Below, one piece after another: positions 14,563 through 23,281 of a stretch of 24,211 nucleotides of DNA. The position numbers and the translations under genes were made by a program. Under the pieces are notes generated by a model that saw only the letters and a program-made list of their open reading frames with translations, had not been told where the DNA came from and made no database searches. The stretch spans positions 1-24,211 of the forward strand of contig JBFLYO010000042.1 in the NCBI GenBank assembly GCA_040756745.1. The letters run 5' to 3'. Source of the stretch: JBFLYO01 sp040756745. GTDB lineage: Bacteria > Bacteroidota > Ignavibacteria > UBA10030 > UBA6906. Each line of letters starts with the position of its first letter. Positions within the stretch are counted from its first letter, which is position 1.

Positions 14563-16797
14563 ATGGATGTCGTGACGGCTAAAGAGTTGACCTATCAGGA
14601 GCGCATCGAACGGCTTCGTGCCACCAAGATGCGGCACACTGAAGAGAAGTGGCGCGACATCGGGGTCCTCGACATGGATGACCATGGCTTGATTCTCCCT
14701 CCGGTCGGGTCCCGCCGGTACGTTCAGGTCATCAGTGGTTCGGGCGTTCCGATGAAAGATGCGCTCTTCGCCGATTTCACCCCGAAGAGTAACCACCCCA
14801 GTGGCGGCATCTTCGGGGCTCGCGCTTGCGGTGAGAATTTCCACGCGCTTCTGGAGATGCATCCCACATACGTGGACCCCGTCAGCTCACTGGCGGGTTG
14901 CTACATGGTTAATTTCCTTTCGTATCGCCAGCCTGCCTGGAACCCCGATTTCGACTTCTCCCACCTGAAGGTCGAGCATGAACTCTACGGGCTCCATCAC
15001 GGGATCGGCGCGGTACAGCACTTCTGCCAGGACATGACGATCGGTTTCACGCTGGGATGGGGAGGGATTCTCGCCAAGATCAAGAAGTACCGGATGATCA
15101 ACCGCGACGAGGAGGCCCAGGAGCTCTATGACGGCCTGGAGCATTTTGTGTTGGGGATGCAGACCTGGATCGAGAAGACAGCCCGCGCAGCGCGGGAGAT
15201 GGCTGAGGTGGAAGAGCACCCTCAGCTGCGAGAGAACCTGATCCAGATCGCCGATATGAACGACCGGCTCATAGCGAGCCCTCCACAAACATTCCGCGAG
15301 GCCTGCCAGTGGATGCTCTGGTACCAGTTAGCAGGGAAGATGTACAACATGGGCGGCTCCCTCGGACGCATAGACCAGTTCCTCTATCCCTTCTACGTGC
15401 GGGATGTCGAACGAGCGATCCTGAACGACGAGGAAGCCATCTTTCATCTGGCTTGTCATTTTGTGATGGATACGAGCTACACACAGCTCGGGGGACCAGA
15501 TGCCTCCGGAAATGACAGCACCAATCGACTTTCGTATCTGGTGCTTGAGGCCGTGCATCGCCTGAAGATCCCTGTGAATGTTGGGGTGAGTGTGGGGGAA
15601 AAGGTTGATCCCGCGCTTCTGCGCCGGGGAGTGGAGATTCTGTTCGAAGACAAGACCGGGATCCCAAAATTCCTGGGTGTGGACCGAACCAGTGAGGGCT
15701 TTGCGCGAAACGGTTACCCTCCCGCATTGGGCAGGGAGCGAGCGTACTCGGGATGCCATTGGTGTGCGCTTCCTGGACGTGAGTACACAGTCAATGATTG
15801 CGTGAAAATCAACCTGGCCCGTGTCTTCGAAGTCGCGCTGCAGGAAATGTTGGCCGACACGTCAGTCACGCCGAGCATGGCAGCGGTATGGGGCCGATTC
15901 GAGAGGCATGTGCGTCGCAGTGTTGCAGTTGTCGCCACAGGCCTGGACTTCCACATCGATCACATGTACCGGGTCTTCCCGGAACTGCATCTTGACCTCC
16001 TCTGCCACGGCCCGATCGAACGCGGCCGTGATGCCTCGCACGGCGGGGTGGAATACGTCAATCTCTGCGTCGACGGTTCGGGCCTTGCCACCGTGGCCGA
16101 CTCCTTCGCCGCTCTGGAAAAGAATCTGGAACTCGAGACACGCTACACCTGGGGGCAGATGAGGCAATTCCTTGCAAGCGATTGGGATGGACCCGAGGGA
16201 GAGCGTGCGCGCTTGATGATGCGGAAGACCGCGCGCTACGGAAGCGGTGGTTCCCGCGCCGATGAGTATGCAGTCAGGATTTCGAACATCTTTACCGCAG
16301 CTGTTAAAGAGAAGCCCACGCCTCACGGGTACAACATGATCCCCGGGCTCTTCTCCTGGGCGGCGAACCTCTTGCTGGGGAAGGATGTTGGCGCGACGCC
16401 CAACGGTCGGCACGCACACGCGATGATTTCCCACGGTCCCAATCCCGATCCGGGATTTCGCAAGGATGCGGCTCCGACAGCGTTGGCGCTCGCTGTCGCC
16501 GCGGTTCAGCCCGGCTACGGGAACACCGCGCCGATGCAGGTCGACTTCGATCCTGGCGTCTCGGGCAGCCAGGAGAGCATTGATAGTATCGCCGCCCTGA
16601 TCCGGACGCACTTCGACCTCGGCGGAACCCAGGTCAACATCAACATCTTGGACAAGAAAAGGCTCCTGGAGGCGCATGAAGATCCCTCCCGGCATCCCGG
16701 TCTCGTCGTGCGGGTCACAGGTTTCAGTGCCTTCTTCGGCAGTCTCTCGCCAGAGATGCGGCAAATGGTCGTGGATCGTATCCTCTCCCAGGAGTAA
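14563..16797 (+). CDS. Glycyl radical enzyme, PFL-like family, atypical active site
   Basis: This is a 744-residue member of the pyruvate formate-lyase/diol-dehydratase superfamily, cytosolic and oxygen-sensitive. The C-terminal radical motif reads RVTGFSAFFG, with the radical on Gly720, 24 residues from the end. The thiyl-radical Cys is most likely Cys398 in SGCHWCALPGREYT. Many dehydratases and lyases of the family have GCxE, in which Glu acts as acid-base. Here Trp400 takes that place and another Cys (401) follows. PFL itself has adjacent cysteines, which this also lacks, so the reaction cannot be assigned. I choose ATG 14563 (AGGGGA 6 nt upstream); the frame is open back to 14272, but that part overlaps the activase gene. 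Confidence is high for the family and none for the substrate. Confidence 0.93.
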   Translation: MDVVTAKELTYQERIERLRATKMRHTEEKWRDIGVLDMDDHGLILPPVGSRRYVQVISGSGVPMKDALFADFTPKSNHPSGGIFGARACGENFHALLEMHPTYVDPVSSLAGCYMVNFLSYRQPAWNPDFDFSHLKVEHELYGLHHGIGAVQHFCQDMTIGFTLGWGGILAKIKKYRMINRDEEAQELYDGLEHFVLGMQTWIEKTARAAREMAEVEEHPQLRENLIQIADMNDRLIASPPQTFREACQWMLWYQLAGKMYNMGGSLGRIDQFLYPFYVRDVERAILNDEEAIFHLACHFVMDTSYTQLGGPDASGNDSTNRLSYLVLEAVHRLKIPVNVGVSVGEKVDPALLRRGVEILFEDKTGIPKFLGVDRTSEGFARNGYPPALGRERAYSGCHWCALPGREYTVNDCVKINLARVFEVALQEMLADTSVTPSMAAVWGRFERHVRRSVAVVATGLDFHIDHMYRVFPELHLDLLCHGPIERGRDASHGGVEYVNLCVDGSGLATVADSFAALEKNLELETRYTWGQMRQFLASDWDGPEGERARLMMRKTARYGSGGSRADEYAVRISNIFTAAVKEKPTPHGYNMIPGLFSWAANLLLGKDVGATPNGRHAHAMISHGPNPDPGFRKDAAPTALALAVAAVQPGYGNTAPMQVDFDPGVSGSQESIDSIAALIRTHFDLGGTQVNINILDKKRLLEAHEDPSRHPGLVVRVTGFSAFFGSLSPEMRQMVVDRILSQE

Positions 16798-16810
16798 CGG
16801 GGATCCCGTC

Positions 16811-17908
16811 ATGATCTCTTCTCCCAGACAAAGGTTTCTTTCGTACGTGCGGGATCATCATTCATGCCGCCGAGTGGTATCCCCCTTCCTTCCTCACCGG
16901 GAAGTGATTGCAGATTGCCTCACCTGCCTCCATTTGCCGGCGACCGGAGACGATGTTGCAGACGAAATTGTCCTGTCGCGCGAACTGGACTACGAACCCA
17001 TGTTCATGACTGACTGCTCGGGGTTGATTTTCAATTGGGCGATCGATCCAGAAGATTCCAGCGCGTCTGAAGTTGTCAGGACGATACAGACACGGAAGGG
17101 AGCTTGGGTGTCTCGATCGAGGCACGAGAATGCTCCATGGCACGATGGCGGCGGCTGCCCTGTCAAGACGCCCGAGGACCACGCAATGCTCGTGAGAGTC
17201 TGCGAGGAGGTGGGTGATCGGGCGGATGCCATCCGCGTGCATTTTCGGACATGGCGCAGCCGGGTCGCTGATGATGGCGTTCTTGTGATCGGTCACCCTC
17301 ACCCTTCCTGGTTGGGCTATCAGATCGCGCCCTCGGACATCTTCTACCAATGGAACGATCACCGTGAGCTCTACCTCCGAAGCATGGAAGCCGTGTCAGA
17401 GGCCTCGCTGTTCGTCATGGCTATCGCCCTGGAGGAAGGGGTCGACTTCATGAGCGACTCAAGCTACGGGCTCGAGATGACCTCCCCGGAGCTTTTCCGA
17501 ACAATGGATCTCCCGCTCATCAGAAGGTTCTCGCGATGGACTCACGAACGGGGCGGGCTGTTCTGGTACCACAATTGCGGGTTCACCAGCAAACTGATCG
17601 AGCACGGGATGTTCGACACCCTCGGTGCTGATCTCATTGAGACCATCGCACCTCCCCCGGAGGGAGACAACGACCTTGCGGCATCCCGGAAGCGCCTCGA
17701 CTGCAGGATCTGCAGTAAGGGGAACCTCAACCTAAGGCTACTCCGGGACGGCTCTCCCGAAGAGATCAAGATTGAGACGGAGAAGATCGCCGCCGCGGTC
17801 GACTCGTATCCCCATGTCATCTCCACCGCCGATGCCGTACTTCAGGGGACTCAACCCGAGAACTACATTACCTTCGTGCGATCCGCACGAGCCCTGACCG
17901 AGAGCTGA
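16811..17908 (+). CDS. Uroporphyrinogen decarboxylase (URO-D)/MtaA-like family protein
   Basis: A 365-residue protein of the HemE/MtaA fold. This superfamily contains uroporphyrinogen decarboxylase and the zinc-dependent corrinoid methyltransferases. WYHNCGF gives His254-x-Cys256, the pattern of two zinc ligands in MtaA/CmuA-type methyltransferases. DCRICSKGNLNLRLL brings Cys298 and Cys301 near the conserved GN position, a plausible third ligand. These features favour a methyltransferase-like or novel role over haem synthesis. No corrinoid-binding protein is in the window. The start at ATG 16811 is 13 bp after the radical-enzyme stop; an open frame upstream to 16676 overlaps that gene and is not used. 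The tight spacing suggests a role in the same pathway. Confidence 0.82.
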   Translation: MISSPRQRFLSYVRDHHSCRRVVSPFLPHREVIADCLTCLHLPATGDDVADEIVLSRELDYEPMFMTDCSGLIFNWAIDPEDSSASEVVRTIQTRKGAWVSRSRHENAPWHDGGGCPVKTPEDHAMLVRVCEEVGDRADAIRVHFRTWRSRVADDGVLVIGHPHPSWLGYQIAPSDIFYQWNDHRELYLRSMEAVSEASLFVMAIALEEGVDFMSDSSYGLEMTSPELFRTMDLPLIRRFSRWTHERGGLFWYHNCGFTSKLIEHGMFDTLGADLIETIAPPPEGDNDLAASRKRLDCRICSKGNLNLRLLRDGSPEEIKIETEKIAAAVDSYPHVISTADAVLQGTQPENYITFVRSARALTES

Positions 17909-17966
17909 ACGGCGCCAACGGCGGCAGGGGGGAGTTAGTCAATCAGCACGTTTACCGGGATCTGCC

Positions 17967-19250
17967 ATGCGCCACGTACCAAAGACACTTCTCCTGACTG
18001 CCCTTCTATCTCTCTGCTGCGGCGGTCCCCGCAACGGCGTGGAGCTTCAGCTCTGGAATTTTGGCGGTACTCCAAAGATGATTGAGTGGGTGCGCGCCCG
18101 AGCGGACTCTTTCAACGCTTCCCATGCCATGGTCCGCGTCGTCCAGAGCCAGAAAAGCTGGAACATGATCCGAGAGCTTCTCTATGCCAACCTGGGGGCG
18201 GGTACGGGACCCGATGTCATGAATGTCCATGCCAACTACGCGGCAGAGTTCGGGGGCGCAGGATTCTTCTATCCGTTAAACACCTTTCACGACTTTCAGG
18301 AGGTCAAGAGCTGGTTCGAACCTCACATGCTCGAGTCAACGCGATACGGGGACAACTACTACGGTCTTCCCTGCTCCGCCATCGCATTCACCCTGATTTG
18401 CAACAAAGCGATGTTTGATGCTGCTGGTATCGCCCCGCCCAGAACCTGGTCGGAGTTCCGCCGGGCAGCAAAACTGCTGACAAGGGATTCGGACGGCGAT
18501 GGGACGATTGATCAGTGGGGGCTGGTGCTTCTCGGGGGGGATCGGGGGGGCTTCTCCTACCGATTCGCGCCGTTCCTCTACAGGGCTGGCATGAACATCC
18601 TCTCTGACGACCTGAGGCGCGTGGAGTTCAACACGCCGGTCGGCATTCAGGCGCTACAGCTGTTCGTGGACATGCATCAAGTTGACCATTCGATCACGCC
18701 CGGCTTCCTTGCATACCAGCACTCGGAGATCAATGATCTGTTCTGCTCCAATAAAGTTGCCATGTGCATCGAGGGACCCTGGTTCCGGAGCCTGGTCGAA
18801 CAGAAGAGCGCGGGAAAGGAGTTCTACACGGTACCTGTCCCGGTGCCGGACAATCTCCTGGACCAGTACGACACGCTTCCGACGCTCCAGGACATGGTGA
18901 TGTATGCAATCAATGGCAATACCAAGCATCCGCACGAGGCCTGGGAGCTTGTCAAGTACTTCCGCTCATGTGAGGCCGATATGTTCTGGATCACCGAGGA
19001 ACTGGGAGCGGTCGCCACGACGACCGCTGCGCTACACTGTCCCCAGGCCGCCTTGAAAGAGAATCTGTCCATCTACATCCATGAACTCAAGCATGCCCGC
19101 CCCTGGCCACCCCACCCTGGCATCATCTCCATCGCCAACAACGTCATCACGCCGTGGTGTCAGAAGGCTATCGTGGGAGAGATCTCTGCCGAGGTGGCGA
19201 TGCGCGCCGCAGCAGCCGAGGCGCAGGAGATCATCGACAGAGGCCCATGA
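17967..19250 (+). CDS. ABC transporter solute-binding lipoprotein (sugar type, family 1)
   Basis: A 427-residue extracytoplasmic binding protein of the MalE/UgpB class (CUT1 importers). A short signal peptide (TLLLTALLSLCC) ends in Cys17-Cys18, so lipidation is likely although the lipobox is not a perfect match. LQLWNFGGTP, GPDVMNVHANYAAEF, GLPCSAIAFTLICNK and the acidic DSDGDGTIDQWG loop are typical of the family; the loop resembles a calcium site. It probably captures an oligosaccharide, glycoside or polyol phosphate, but the ligand cannot be read from the sequence. It starts 58 bp after the URO-D-like gene. Its stop overlaps the first permease start by 4 bp. Confidence 0.93.
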   Translation: MRHVPKTLLLTALLSLCCGGPRNGVELQLWNFGGTPKMIEWVRARADSFNASHAMVRVVQSQKSWNMIRELLYANLGAGTGPDVMNVHANYAAEFGGAGFFYPLNTFHDFQEVKSWFEPHMLESTRYGDNYYGLPCSAIAFTLICNKAMFDAAGIAPPRTWSEFRRAAKLLTRDSDGDGTIDQWGLVLLGGDRGGFSYRFAPFLYRAGMNILSDDLRRVEFNTPVGIQALQLFVDMHQVDHSITPGFLAYQHSEINDLFCSNKVAMCIEGPWFRSLVEQKSAGKEFYTVPVPVPDNLLDQYDTLPTLQDMVMYAINGNTKHPHEAWELVKYFRSCEADMFWITEELGAVATTTAALHCPQAALKENLSIYIHELKHARPWPPHPGIISIANNVITPWCQKAIVGEISAEVAMRAAAAEAQEIIDRGP

Positions 19251-20116
19251 AGCGTTCCACGCCATACTTCCTTCTATTCCCGGCGCTGTTGTTCACAATC
19301 GTGGTCCTGGTCTACCCGCTTCTCCAAAACCTGCACAATAGCCTCCGCCGGGTCAGTCTGATCCGGGGAATGGGAGACTGGAGCGGGTTGCTCAACTACG
19401 AACGGGTGTTTCAGGACAGCCTCTTCTGGCTTGCGTTTCAGAACACGGTGCTCTATGCGTCTGTGGGGACGATGTTGGCACTGGGGGTTGGACTCGCTTT
19501 CGCTCTCCTGTTGAATATGAAGATCGGACGGATTACCAACATCATGGGGTTCCTCTATACTGTCCCGTGGGTGATCTCACCGGTCGTGGCAGGCTTCGCC
19601 TGGAAATGGCTTCTCAATGACAACTTCGGCATCATCAACCACTGGCTGATCAGCCTCAGTATAGTAACGGAAGGAATTACCTGGCTCGGCGACCCCACCA
19701 CGGCGCTGCTCTGCGTGATCGTGGCCCGGGTCTGGCAATTCTATCCTTTCGCCATGGTGATGTTCCTCGCCGGTCTGCAGGCGATTCCCGAAGAACAGTA
19801 CGAAGCGGCCGCCGTTGACGGCGCGTCGACTGCCAGGAAGTTCATCCATATCACACTTCCCAACCTCCGCTCGGTCGCGATCGTGCTGCTGCTCCTGGGT
19901 GTGATCTGGAGCTTCAATGATTTCAACATGGTCTTCGTCATGACCCGCGGCGGCCCAATCCATGCATCCATGGTTCTTCCGGTGCTCGTACGCGAATTCT
20001 CTTTCGTTCAGTTCGACCTTGGAAAAGGATCTGCGCTGTCGATGTTGATCTTCGGAACGCTCATCGTCCTCTCGGTTATCTATCTGAGGGTGGTCTCGAA
20101 GCGGGGGCCGGCTTGA
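19247..20116 (+). CDS. ABC transporter permease, MalF/UgpA type
   Basis: A 289-residue inner-membrane permease with about six hydrophobic segments, beginning with FLLFPALLFTIVVLVYPLL. The EAA loop that contacts the ATPase is EAAAVDGASTARKFIHITLP. ATG 19247 overlaps the binding-protein stop (ATGA). The frame continues upstream inside that gene, but those residues are not membrane-like and are excluded. It forms the channel with the next gene. Confidence 0.94.
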   Translation: MKRSTPYFLLFPALLFTIVVLVYPLLQNLHNSLRRVSLIRGMGDWSGLLNYERVFQDSLFWLAFQNTVLYASVGTMLALGVGLAFALLLNMKIGRITNIMGFLYTVPWVISPVVAGFAWKWLLNDNFGIINHWLISLSIVTEGITWLGDPTTALLCVIVARVWQFYPFAMVMFLAGLQAIPEEQYEAAAVDGASTARKFIHITLPNLRSVAIVLLLLGVIWSFNDFNMVFVMTRGGPIHASMVLPVLVREFSFVQFDLGKGSALSMLIFGTLIVLSVIYLRVVSKRGPA

Positions 20117-20925
20117 AGCGGTATATCACAGCGCTGGCGCTCGTCGTCGTCGCCGCCCTGGTATTCCTCCCAATCCTCTGGACGTTCGCGACCTCTCTGA
20201 AGCCACTGCCGGAGGTGAATGCCTACCCTCCGCGGTGGACAAGCCCGAATATGAGCCTGCACCCATACGTGGACATGTTTTTCTACCTCCCCTTCACGAC
20301 CTACACAATCAACAGTCTGCTGGTGGCGTTTTGTGCGACCGTGCTCACCCTCCTCATCGGGAGCCTTGCAGGTTTCGCGTTCGCCCGGTTTGAGTTTCCA
20401 GGAAAGAGGTTCTTTCTGCTGATCTTCTTACTGTCACAAATGCTGCCTGGCGCATCGGTCATCGTGCCGCTGTTTCAGCTCATGAGCACAGTTGGACTCT
20501 ACAACACCCTTCTCGGTTTGATCTTGATCCACACGGCCATTCTGCTCCCGTTTGTCATCTGGTTGCTCTACGGGTTCTTTTCCGGGATCCCGCGGGAGGT
20601 GGAGGATGCTGCGCTCATCGATGGCTGTTCGCGCGTGGCGGCGCTGCGCAGGGTGCTCCTGCCGCTGGCACTTCCAGGCCTCGGCGGCACGGCGCTCTTT
20701 GCCTTCCTTGGTTCATGGAACGAGTTCTTTTTTGCGCTCATCCTCACCGAATCAGATACGACACGAACCATCCCGGTGGGTATCGGCCTGTTTGTCGGGG
20801 AGTTCACCGACGTCTGGAATCAGATGTCCGCGGCAGCGATCTTGTTCAGCATTCCTCCGCTGGTGTTGTTCCTGATGATGCGGCAGACATTTGTGAAAGG
20901 CCTGGTTGCAGGCGCGGTCAAATAG
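20113..20925 (+). CDS. ABC transporter permease, MalG/UgpE type
   Basis: The second permease, 270 residues with about six membrane segments and an EAA-type loop EDAALIDGCSRVAALRRVLLP. It starts with TTG at 20113, overlapping the previous stop by 4 bp (TTGA), which indicates translational coupling. No ATP-binding subunit follows. CUT1 importers often use a shared MsmK/UgpC-type ATPase encoded elsewhere. Confidence 0.94.
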   Translation: MKRYITALALVVVAALVFLPILWTFATSLKPLPEVNAYPPRWTSPNMSLHPYVDMFFYLPFTTYTINSLLVAFCATVLTLLIGSLAGFAFARFEFPGKRFFLLIFLLSQMLPGASVIVPLFQLMSTVGLYNTLLGLILIHTAILLPFVIWLLYGFFSGIPREVEDAALIDGCSRVAALRRVLLPLALPGLGGTALFAFLGSWNEFFFALILTESDTTRTIPVGIGLFVGEFTDVWNQMSAAAILFSIPPLVLFLMMRQTFVKGLVAGAVK

Positions 20926-20998
20926 ACCCCCGACATTGCGCCAGGGTGAGGACAGTAATCACGGAGAGGCCGCGGTACCAATCAGGGTAAGGAGTATC

Positions 20999-22894
20999 AT
21001 GGCACAACCGATGCTAGCAGACCTTCTGGCCCGCATCCGCAACGTCCGGATCGGGATCCTGGGAGATTTCTGCCTTGACGCGTACCTGATGCTCGACTCC
21101 CGGGCCTCGGAGATCTCCCTCGAGACTGGACTTCCCACCCGTCCGGTGAGAACGCAGCGCTATTCCCTCGGCGGAGCAGGGAATGTCGCTCACAACCTCT
21201 GGGCCATGGGTGTCCATCAACTTTCACTGTATGGCGTGGTGGGTCCGGATCCGTTCGGGAAGGAGATGCTGGGGATGATGAAAGCCATGGGCATGAATAC
21301 GGCCGGAATGGTGGTCCAAGACGAGTCCTGGGATACGCATGTCTACACAAAGCCCTACGAGAATAACCGCGAGGGAAGTCGCATTGACTTTGGCAACTTC
21401 AATTCGCTCCAGGCGGCGACCGGGGAGCGGATCCTGGCTGCGTTAGAAGAACGTCTCACGCAGCTCGACCTGGTAGTGATCAACCAGCAAGTGGTGAGTG
21501 GGATCCACACGCCAAGATTCCGAACAGGGCTGGTTGAGTTGATGCAGCGGCATCCCCGATGCACCTTCATTGCAGATTCCAGGCAGTTTAGCGATGCGTA
21601 CACGGGTGCCATCCGCAAGATCAACATGCGGGAGGCCCTGCGATTGAGCGGGCGGGGGAAGGGGCCAGCCGAATGGGTCAGCAGATCGGACATGGAACAG
21701 GTCGCCCGCACCCTTTACGAACGCTGGAGAACTCCGCTCTTTCTGACGCGCGGGGAACACGGATGCATCGTCTACGACGAGGCGGGGTACCAAGAGCTTC
21801 CCGGCCTTCTTATCATCTCCCCGATCGATTCCGTTGGCGCGGGAGATAGTATGCTGGCGGGAATTGCCGCCGCGCTCGCCGCGGGGGCATCGACCCTGGC
21901 GGCTGCAGAGCTGGGGGGTTTTGCGGCGGGTGTAACTGTCCAGAAGCTGTTTGTAACTGGGACGGCCTCCCCTGAGGAGATTCTTGCGATTGGCAGTGAC
22001 CCCGACTACCGCTATCGTGCCGATCTCGCCCGACAACCGCGCAGAGCGGTGTACCAGCATGAGACAGTCATTGAAGTCGTCACAGCACTGCCTGCAGGCA
22101 AGGCGTTCACCCACTTCATCTTCGATCAGGACGGAACACTGTCTACCCTTCGGCAGGGATGGGAAGAGATCATGGAGCCGATGATGGTCAGAGCCATCCT
22201 GGGGGAGCGGGCTGCAGCGGTGGAAGAGTCGCTGTACCAGGATGTCGTCGCAAGCGTTCGGGATTACATCGACAAGACCACCGGGGTTCAGACGCTCGTT
22301 CAGATGAAGGGACTCTGCGTTCTCGTCAGACGCTTTGGGGTGATCCCGGAACTAGAGATCCTGGACGAAGTCGGTTACAAGAGAATCTACAACAGCGAAT
22401 TGCTTCAGATGGTCGCCAAGAGAATCGAACGGCTGCGGCGTGGTGAGCTGGATATCGAAGACTTCACGATCAAGAAGGCAGTCCCGTTCCTCCAGGAGCT
22501 TCGCAGGCGAGGTGCCCGACTATATCTGGCAAGCGGTACGGACCAGGAGGATGTCGTCCGGGAAGCAGACATTCTCGGCTACGCCCCGTTGTTCGAGGGG
22601 CGCGTGTACGGTTCCGTTGGTGACATTACACGAGATGCGAAGAAACTCGTCCTGGGACGAATTATGCACGACATCGGAGAGCAGGCCAGCCGGAGGATAG
22701 TAACCTTCGGCGATGGTCCGGTCGAAATGCGGGAAACGCACAAACGTGGGGGGTATGCTATTGGAGTGGCCAGCAATGAGATCCGACGCCACGGCTTGAA
22801 CCTTTCTAAACGTCGCCGGCTCATTGAGGCTGGGGCCGACCTCATCGTGCCCGACTTCTCGCAGATGGAGCATCTGCTGTCGCTGCTGTTCTAA
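20999..22894 (+). CDS. PfkB-family carbohydrate kinase fused to HAD-family phosphatase
   Basis: A 631-residue two-domain protein. Residues 1 to about 345 are a ribokinase/PfkB-fold kinase resembling the kinase half of HldE/RfaE: LGDFCLDAYLMLD, the glycine-rich SLGGAGNVAHN, and DSVGAGDSM with catalytic Asp283. From about residue 365 a HAD hydrolase follows, with DQDGTLS (nucleophile Asp376, general acid Asp378), the LASGT motif II, and FGDGPVEM as motif IV; a helical cap lies between motifs I and II. HldE instead carries a nucleotidyltransferase, which is absent here. A kinase and a phosphatase on one chain suggest two steps separated by another enzyme, or a phosphorylation switch. ATG 20999 has AAGGAG upstream; an in-frame extension to 20906 lacks one. 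Confidence 0.9.
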   Translation: MAQPMLADLLARIRNVRIGILGDFCLDAYLMLDSRASEISLETGLPTRPVRTQRYSLGGAGNVAHNLWAMGVHQLSLYGVVGPDPFGKEMLGMMKAMGMNTAGMVVQDESWDTHVYTKPYENNREGSRIDFGNFNSLQAATGERILAALEERLTQLDLVVINQQVVSGIHTPRFRTGLVELMQRHPRCTFIADSRQFSDAYTGAIRKINMREALRLSGRGKGPAEWVSRSDMEQVARTLYERWRTPLFLTRGEHGCIVYDEAGYQELPGLLIISPIDSVGAGDSMLAGIAAALAAGASTLAAAELGGFAAGVTVQKLFVTGTASPEEILAIGSDPDYRYRADLARQPRRAVYQHETVIEVVTALPAGKAFTHFIFDQDGTLSTLRQGWEEIMEPMMVRAILGERAAAVEESLYQDVVASVRDYIDKTTGVQTLVQMKGLCVLVRRFGVIPELEILDEVGYKRIYNSELLQMVAKRIERLRRGELDIEDFTIKKAVPFLQELRRRGARLYLASGTDQEDVVREADILGYAPLFEGRVYGSVGDITRDAKKLVLGRIMHDIGEQASRRIVTFGDGPVEMRETHKRGGYAIGVASNEIRRHGLNLSKRRRLIEAGADLIVPDFSQMEHLLSLLF

Positions 22895-22915
22895 GGGTCC
22901 CGAAGAGTGGGGAGT

Positions 22916-23281
22916 TCACTCCAAGACAATCAGCCGATACCCGATCCCCGATTCCGTGAGGAGGATCTTGGGGTTGCCGGGGTCATCCTCGATCTTCTTA
23001 CGGAGTTGTTTGACATAGACCCGCGTGTACTCAGTCGCTTCGGCAAACGCAGGCCCCCACACCTGCTCGAGCATATACCGGTGCGTCAGCACTCGCCCTG
23101 CATTGCGGGCAAAGAGATCCAGGAGCTTGAATTCGATCGCGGTGAGCTTCACCGGCCTGCCCGATTTCGTCACCGTTCGAGAGGTAAGATCGATCGAAAG
23201 ATCGCCGGTCGTCAGCGCGGTGTCGTGCTGGACGGACGGGCGATGTCGAATCGCGGCCCTCACAGGCGCCAGAAGCTCCCC
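22916..23281 (-). pseudogene. kdpE: KdpE response regulator, C-terminal remnant
   Basis: Only the end of KdpE is present, about 121 codons from GELLAPVRAAIRHR onward. It includes the winged-helix DNA-binding domain (LTAIEFKLLDLFARNAGRVLTHRYMLEQVWG, then YVKQLRKKIEDDP). The receiver domain with its phosphorylatable Asp is absent. The 5' end abuts the kdpB fragment in another frame. A GTG at 23263 could still start a free DNA-binding domain of 115 residues. It converges on the kinase-phosphatase gene with a 21-bp gap and no clear terminator. Confidence 0.9.

Noticed and set aside
20906..20998. 31-residue extension of the kinase-HAD fusion
   Set aside because: No ribosome site, and family alignment begins near the ATG at 20999 with AAGGAG upstream.
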